Source: DATGZH01 sp035297265
Lineage (GTDB): Bacteria > Actinomycetota > Acidimicrobiia > Acidimicrobiales > RAAP-2
Assembly (NCBI GenBank): GCA_035297265.1
Contig: DATGZH010000018.1
Coordinates: 62,001 to 126,000, forward strand
Length of the DNA stretch: 64,000 bases
Direction of reading: 5' to 3'
The number at the start of each line of letters is the position of its first letter. Position 1 is the first letter of the stretch. Made by a program: the position numbers and the translations under genes. This document shows, piece by piece, positions 59,351 through 64,000 of the stretch. Under the pieces are notes generated by a model that was not told the origin of the DNA, ran no database searches, and was given only the letters and a program-made list of their open reading frames with translations.

Positions 59351-60889
59351 TCAGGGCTTGGCGTAGACGAGCTCGCCGGCCACCCAGGTCTCGTCGACCC
59401 GTGCAGCGCCCCCCGGGTCGAGGTTCAGGACGGCGAGATCGGCTCGTTTGCCACGGGCCAGGGAACCCCGCTCCTCCTCCTGGCCCCCGGCGCGGGCTGC
59501 TCCGATCGTGTAGGCGCGCAGCCAGTCATCAAAGGGAACCGACTGGTCGGGCTCGAAGAGGACACCCGTACTGGTTGCTCGGCTCTCGCCGCGACGGGCG
59601 CCCCAAAGTGGTGCCACCGGCGCGCACGGATCGTCGCTCGAGCCAGCGAGCTCGACCCCGCTGTCTTGCAGGCCCCGGAAGGCCAGCCAGTGGTGGTCGT
59701 CGAACAGCATGTCGGCGACCCCTCGGCCAACGTGCTCGACGAACCCTGGCTGCACGACGGCGATGGCCCCGAGAGAGGCGAGCCTGCGCCACTGATCGGG
59801 CCCGGTCACGCCGGCGTGCTCCAACCGGAGCAGGCAGTCGGCGCCGCGGAGGCGTCTCACCTCTTCGAAGAGGGCGAGAGCAGCGTCGACCCCGACGTTG
59901 CCGATGGCGTGGACGGCGATCGAGAACCCTCGATCGGCCGCGTCGCGCCCCCTTGTCCCCAGATCCTCCATCACCATGCCGAAGCGGACCGGTCGTCCAC
60001 CGATCGTCGCATCGATGGCGATGGCGATACCGCCGTCAGCGAACAGCTTGATCGCTCCTACCCTGCACCGCTCGTCCCCCTCGCCGGACACGGGGCCGTC
60101 CAACCGGTCGTTCGGGTCGTTCGACAGGAGCGCGGCCGAATGGGGCAACATCACCACCGAGATCGGCAGCCGCCGGCTCCGGGCCAGCCCCCGGTAGACC
60201 GCCTCGGCCTCGGGCGAGCAGGCTGCGTCGTGCACGGCGGTGATGCCGTCGGACAGCAGCTCCTCGGCCCGCGTGACGATGTGGTCGGCCCAGCGGTCAG
60301 GATCCGCGTAGTCCAGCATCGACCGCCGGTGCGCCTCGCTCCACGCCCGCTCGAGGAGGAAACCGCTCGGCTCACCGCTGGGGTCACGGAGGATCTCTCC
60401 GCCCGGCGGGTCCGGCGACTGCCGCCCGATGCCGAGCTCGTCCAGCGCCACCGAGTTCACGACCCCCTGGTGCAGGCTGAAGTGGGCGACGAGCACCGGC
60501 CGGTCGAGCCCGGCCTCGTCCAGATCCTGACGCGTGGGGGTGAAGTCCGTCCGGGACTCGTCCCAGCCGAAACAGCGGATCCAACGGGTCGCAGGCTCCG
60601 CCAGGGCCCGGGACCTGACCACCTCGATCAGCTCCTCCCGGTTGCGTACGCGGCCGACGTCCGCCCACCGGGGGTGCAGGGCGGCGACCGAGAGGTGGTT
60701 GTGGGCGTCGATGAGCCCCGGGACGAGCACCCGGCCGGCGAGGTCTCGACGCTCGGCATCCGGATAGCGGTCGAGCATGCTCCGGTCACCGACGTCCACG
60801 ATGCGCTCGCCCTCGATGACGAGCAGGTCGGCGGTGTCGCCAGCCTGCATCGTGCGGATCTGGCCCCCGGAGAAGGCGCGAACAGTCAT
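59351..60889 (-). CDS. amidohydrolase family 3 (YtcJ-like) metal-dependent hydrolase
   Basis: A 512-residue amidohydrolase. The metal-binding HxH motif is GLIDAHNHLS, preceded by DLLVIEGERIVDVG. Later landmarks are FGWDES, HFSLHQGVVNSVALDELG, AIKLFADGGIAI (carboxylated-Lys-strand region), IAVHAIGN, LRLEHAG and GSSDDPCAPVAPLW (catalytic Asp). The C-terminus ERGSLARGKRADLAVLNLDP is classic. Members hydrolyse cyclic amides, formamides or related bonds; N-substituted formamide deformylase-like function is often annotated without proof. It stands as a single gene between two large secreted-protein genes. Confidence 0.9.
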   Translation of the reverse strand: MTVRAFSGGQIRTMQAGDTADLLVIEGERIVDVGDRSMLDRYPDAERRDLAGRVLVPGLIDAHNHLSVAALHPRWADVGRVRNREELIEVVRSRALAEPATRWIRCFGWDESRTDFTPTRQDLDEAGLDRPVLVAHFSLHQGVVNSVALDELGIGRQSPDPPGGEILRDPSGEPSGFLLERAWSEAHRRSMLDYADPDRWADHIVTRAEELLSDGITAVHDAACSPEAEAVYRGLARSRRLPISVVMLPHSAALLSNDPNDRLDGPVSGEGDERCRVGAIKLFADGGIAIAIDATIGGRPVRFGMVMEDLGTRGRDAADRGFSIAVHAIGNVGVDAALALFEEVRRLRGADCLLRLEHAGVTGPDQWRRLASLGAIAVVQPGFVEHVGRGVADMLFDDHHWLAFRGLQDSGVELAGSSDDPCAPVAPLWGARRGESRATSTGVLFEPDQSVPFDDWLRAYTIGAARAGGQEEERGSLARGKRADLAVLNLDPGGAARVDETWVAGELVYAKP

Positions 60890-61145
60890 CGGAAGGTCCC
60901 GAGCTGACGGGCTGGAGTGCCGAGAGTCGAGGATGGGATGTCCGCCGATGGCCGTGGCACGTGGACGATCACAGATGGACCGACGTCAAAGAGCTTCGCG
61001 GGGCCGAGGGCTCGGCATGGCTCGCACGGAACGCATCATCCCAGGTCCCCGTCCGGCGCGACGTCCGCCACCGGGATTCGCCGAACGCATCGGCTGGCTC
61101 GGCATTCGTGGAACCGGCCGCCCGCTTCGTGCCGCCCCGACCTCC

Positions 61146-61920
61146 CTACCACCCGCTGCCGGCGATGATCGGAGCATTCAGCGCCCGGCCGGACATGGAC
61201 CCCTCGAAGGTGGCGTCGCCGAAACCGTCCACCGCCCCCTCGGCCCCGGCCACCCAGTAGCCGCCACCGTCGGCAGAGGCGAAGATCGCCGTAGCGGTGC
61301 CCATGCCGCTGGCGTTCCCGAGGGAAGGTGCTCCGCCGAGAGCGACGACGCTGCCGTCGGCCAACAGGACCCACAGCCCGCCGGCCGGATCCACCACCGC
61401 GCTCGTGACCGGGGCGGCCGGGTTGACGACGCCCACGAGACCTGGGGCGTCGCCGAACGCATAGACGTGGCCGGTCGCCGTGACCAGCCAGTACCCCTGC
61501 CCCGAGGTGTCGGGCACCACCGCCACGGCCGCACCAGCGCAGCCGCCGACCGTGTAGCAGCTTCCCTCGAATGTGGCGTCGCCGAAGGCGAAGACCCCAC
61601 CGTCCCTCGCCACCATGAAATACCCCCCACCGTCGGCGGACGGCACCATGCCGACGATCGGAGCCTCCAGGGAGCGGGGGAGGCCGGAACCGGCCGGGTT
61701 GAACCCGAGGCCGGGCAGTGACCCGTAGTACGCGGCGTCCCCGAAGGCGAAGATTCCACCGTCGGTGGCATTGAGCCAGTAGCCACCGTGGTCGCTCGTG
61801 GCGACGATCCCGACCACCGGACGCTGCAGGTGGAGCGATCCCGTCGAGCCGTGGAACTGCCCCGAGCCGAAGGTGAAGATGCCGCCGTCCCCGCCGACCA
61901 GCCAGTAGCCGGGCGGGGGC
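61146..61920 (-). repeat. six in-frame GYWL/DGG propeller repeats
   Basis: Units of about 38-53 residues with the same pattern as those at 7600-8366. The fourth and fifth units are degenerate (ATGHVYAFGDAPG and ADGSVVALGGAPS), and insertions occur in units 2 and 3. The C-terminal strand completes the first unit. Confidence 0.75.
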
Positions 61921-64000
61921 GCAGTCACCGTGAGGGAGGCCGTGCCGGTCGATGCGGCATGGGTGGCGTCGCCGCTGTAGGAGGCCGTCACGAGGTCGCT
62001 ACCCACCGGGGCTGCCGACGAGGCGCAGCTCGCGTGGCCGGCACTCAGCGTGGCGAGGCACAGGTGCCGCGGTCCGACGGCGAAGCTGACGGTCCCGCTC
62101 GGGGTACCGGCGCTCGACGTCACCTGCGCCTGGTACGAGGCCGCGGTCCCGCCGGTCACCGCGGTCGGCGTGACGGATGCCGAGGTCGTCGTGCCGGCGA
62201 GAGCCACGGTCAGCGCAGCCGAGCCCGACGACGTCGCGTGCGTGGCGTCCCCGGGGTACTGGGCAGTGAGCGTGAGGGCGCCGGCCGCCGGCGGCGCGGC
62301 GGTGCATGATCCGGTGCCGCCGGCGAGGGTGGCGCTGCACACCGTCGTGGTGCCGAGTTCGACGGGCACCGACCCGGTCGGCGTGCCCGTCGCACTGGTG
62401 ACGTGCACCGTGAACGTGACCGGTGTGCCGAAGACGGTGGAGCTCGGCGCCGCCGTGAGGGTGGTGGTGGTCGGATAGCGCACCGTCAAGGCCAACGTCG
62501 CCGCGGCGTTCGTGCCCAAGGCGTCGGCAACCTGGAACGTGAGGCTCCGGGTCCCGGTGGCCGTCGGTGTGCCCGAGATCTGGCCGGTGCTCGGGTTCAG
62601 CGAGAGACCGGGGAAGAGGGCGCCCGAGGTGATGGACCAGGTGTCGGGGGCGGTTCCCCCGACCGCGGCAAGGGTCGCCGAGTAGGCCGAGCCGAGGACG
62701 CCGCCAGGCAGCGAGGTGGTGGTGATGGCCGGCCGGGTGAAGATGACCGTCGCGCTCTGGGTGACGAAGAGCCCGTCGGTGACGTCGGTGGCGCTGTACG
62801 TCACCGTCTCGCCGGTGAGGTCCGTGGCGACGAACTGGACCTGCCCGGCCGAGTCGGTCTGGCAGGGAGCGGCCGTACACGTGACAACCGAGTGGAACCC
62901 GCCCGAGGCGTTCAGCGCCACGGTCTTCCCGGCCACCGGGTTGCCCGCCTGGTCCTCCAACGTCACGGTCACCGTCGACGACGCGGCGCCGTTCGCCTCG
63001 ACCAACGGCGGGACGGCGACCACGGTGGAGGTGGCGGCCGAGACCGGCAAGTAGCTGTACTGGTCCGACGGCACGATGGGCGACGGTCCGCCGACACCGA
63101 CGACCGTCACGTCCACCGTGGCCCCCGCCTGGCCCGCCGGGACGACGGCGTTGATCTTGGAGTCCGAGGTCACGCTCAAACTGGGGGCCGGCGTGCTCCC
63201 GAACTGGACGCTTGTCGCTCCCGTGAAGCCGGTTCCGCTGATCGTGACGTTTTGTCCACCGACCGAGGACCCCGTGCTCGGGCTCACCCCGGTCACCGAA
63301 GGCTCGTGGACGTTGGGGTCGATGGCCGACACGGGAGTCTGGATCACGCCCTCGCCGTAGGTCCCGAGGTAGACGGACCCGTTCGTGATGGCGACCGCTT
63401 CGTCCTCCGGTGAGACCGCATTTCCGAGGTCGGACTGCCACGTCGAAGCGGACGGCGAGAAGAAGTAGGGGCCACCGAACGTGGCGATGACGGCGTCGCC
63501 GACGGCGCCCCCGGGGATGAAGGCCACGGCCCGCGCCGGGCACCCGCCCCCGCACAGGGACGAGTCGTTGGAGAACGTGGTGCCCCCGTCGGTGGAGTAG
63601 GTGCCGCCGGCGAGGACGTAGTTCGGATCGGCCTGGTCGAAGGCGACCACTGAGGCAGAGTGCCCAGCGGGCAGCGTGATCTTGCTCCAGGTCGATCCGT
63701 TGTCGGCGGTGGACCAGACCGTGCCGGATCCCGTGGCCACGAGCACGTGGGAGGTGTCCGATGGGTCGACCGCCGTCATCTCTGGGGAGACACCGGTGAC
63801 CGGGCACGTGCCGCCGTTGGCCGTCTTGAGTGACGTGGCGGTATCGCTCCAGGTGGTGCCGCTGTTGCTGCTCTCCGACAAGGCACAGGTGGACTGGTCG
63901 TAGCCGTCGAGCCGGCTGGGCGCGCCCGGGACCCCGTCGATCCCGTAGGGCAGGTAGGTCAGACTGGCCCAGCTGTTTCCGCCGTCGCTCGACATCGCGT
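61146..64000 (-). CDS. giant secreted multi-domain protein (BNR/VPS10-like, IPT, Ig-like, six-blade GYWL propeller), 5' end outside window
   Basis: At least 950 residues; the frame is open to the right edge, so the N-terminus and signal peptide are missing. In order it has: BNR/sialidase-type Asp-box repeats (SSDGGNSW, WSTADNGSTW, YSTDGGTTF); an IPT/TIG domain (VTGVSPSTGSSVGGQNVTISGTGF); an invasin-like Ig domain (VTLEDQAGNPVAGKTVAL); a putative-Ig/cadherin-like domain (GLSLNPSTGQISGTPTATGT); two Big_3_5-like domains (LTAAPSSTVFGTPVTFTVHV and a diverged second copy); and six units of the GYWLVGGDGGIFTFG repeat. It ends APIIAGSGW, which supplies the strand missing from the first repeat unit. 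Likely an extracellular adhesive or binding protein. Confidence 0.87.
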   Translation of the reverse strand, partial: AMSSDGGNSWASLTYLPYGIDGVPGAPSRLDGYDQSTCALSESSNSGTTWSDTATSLKTANGGTCPVTGVSPEMTAVDPSDTSHVLVATGSGTVWSTADNGSTWSKITLPAGHSASVVAFDQADPNYVLAGGTYSTDGGTTFSNDSSLCGGGCPARAVAFIPGGAVGDAVIATFGGPYFFSPSASTWQSDLGNAVSPEDEAVAITNGSVYLGTYGEGVIQTPVSAIDPNVHEPSVTGVSPSTGSSVGGQNVTISGTGFTGATSVQFGSTPAPSLSVTSDSKINAVVPAGQAGATVDVTVVGVGGPSPIVPSDQYSYLPVSAATSTVVAVPPLVEANGAASSTVTVTLEDQAGNPVAGKTVALNASGGFHSVVTCTAAPCQTDSAGQVQFVATDLTGETVTYSATDVTDGLFVTQSATVIFTRPAITTTSLPGGVLGSAYSATLAAVGGTAPDTWSITSGALFPGLSLNPSTGQISGTPTATGTRSLTFQVADALGTNAAATLALTVRYPTTTTLTAAPSSTVFGTPVTFTVHVTSATGTPTGSVPVELGTTTVCSATLAGGTGSCTAAPPAAGALTLTAQYPGDATHATSSGSAALTVALAGTTTSASVTPTAVTGGTAASYQAQVTSSAGTPSGTVSFAVGPRHLCLATLSAGHASCASSAAPVGSDLVTASYSGDATHAASTGTASLTVTAPPPGYWLVGGDGGIFTFGSGQFHGSTGSLHLQRPVVGIVATSDHGGYWLNATDGGIFAFGDAAYYGSLPGLGFNPAGSGLPRSLEAPIVGMVPSADGGGYFMVARDGGVFAFGDATFEGSCYTVGGCAGAAVAVVPDTSGQGYWLVTATGHVYAFGDAPGLVGVVNPAAPVTSAVVDPAGGLWVLLADGSVVALGGAPSLGNASGMGTATAIFASADGGGYWVAGAEGAVDGFGDATFEGSMSGRALNAPIIAGSGW

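Noticed and set aside
60890..61145. Small gene between the amidohydrolase and the right-edge giant protein
   Set aside because: Open frames exist on both strands but have no ribosome site or recognisable content. I see only intergenic sequence.

Overview
The window is high-GC, densely packed actinobacterial DNA, most likely from the class Acidimicrobiia. The support is: F420-type luciferase-like oxidoreductases, a mycothiol-type DinB/MDMPI protein, an LCP cell-wall ligase, a BioB plus BsaP-type pair, a MenJ/MenG pair, and two secreted proteins with the GYWL..DGGIFAFG propeller repeat that I associate with that class. The assignment is inference; no rRNA or other marker is present. No tRNA, rRNA, CRISPR array, insertion sequence or prophage gene was seen.

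Layout. 1-7463: end of a DUF3089 protein, a small alpha-beta barrel protein, an LCP protein, two acyl-CoA synthetases, an acyl-CoA dehydrogenase and an archaeal-type riboflavin synthase. 7594-11834: a secreted propeller protein, bioB with a BsaP-like partner, and another acyl-CoA dehydrogenase. 11835-13759: a gene-poor patch with small accessory genes and one probably truncated gene. 13760-20113: a six-gene minus-strand run (aquaporin, orphan adenine methylase, PPK2, F420-type oxidoreductase, amidase, P450). 20230-24804: two coupled methyltransferases, a zinc-ribbon protein, a Nudix hydrolase and a hydrolase operon. 24916-30383: a plus-strand operon of an MDMPI-like protein, an acyl-CoA dehydrogenase pair and a double CoA-transferase. 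30391-33276: an F420-type oxidoreductase, a double VOC protein and type I pantothenate kinase. 33297-39069: a peptide-type ABC importer with one permease and both ATPases fused. 39234-45629: a GMC oxidoreductase with its small subunit, SnoaL-like and NmrA-like proteins, then menJ, menG and a UbiA-like membrane protein. 45755-53866: a cysteine-less thiolase-like protein, DUF35 protein and double CoA-transferase cluster, two LLM flavoproteins, a VC0807-type membrane protein and a sterol-desaturase-type hydroxylase. 53928-55437: a P450 with its own ferredoxin. 55792-64000: two very large secreted repeat proteins flanking an amidohydrolase.

Taken together, the metabolic genes describe an aerobic heterotroph that activates and degrades diverse carboxylic acids, possibly steroid- or terpenoid-like, as CoA esters. 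It depends heavily on flavin, F420 and haem. The cofactor genes present (riboflavin synthase, biotin synthase, pantothenate kinase, menaquinone methylase and reductase) serve those enzymes. Several genes appear to have leaderless mRNAs: a TANNNT -10 box recurs 5-8 bases before the start codon, and I used it to choose starts.

The observations I would check first are the archaeal-type riboflavin synthase, the DppC-DppD-DppF-like triple fusion, the two double CoA-transferases with altered N-terminal halves, the Ltp2-like/DUF35 cluster, the closed six-blade propeller module shared by two secreted proteins, and a leaderless 10-codon ORF before the VOC gene.
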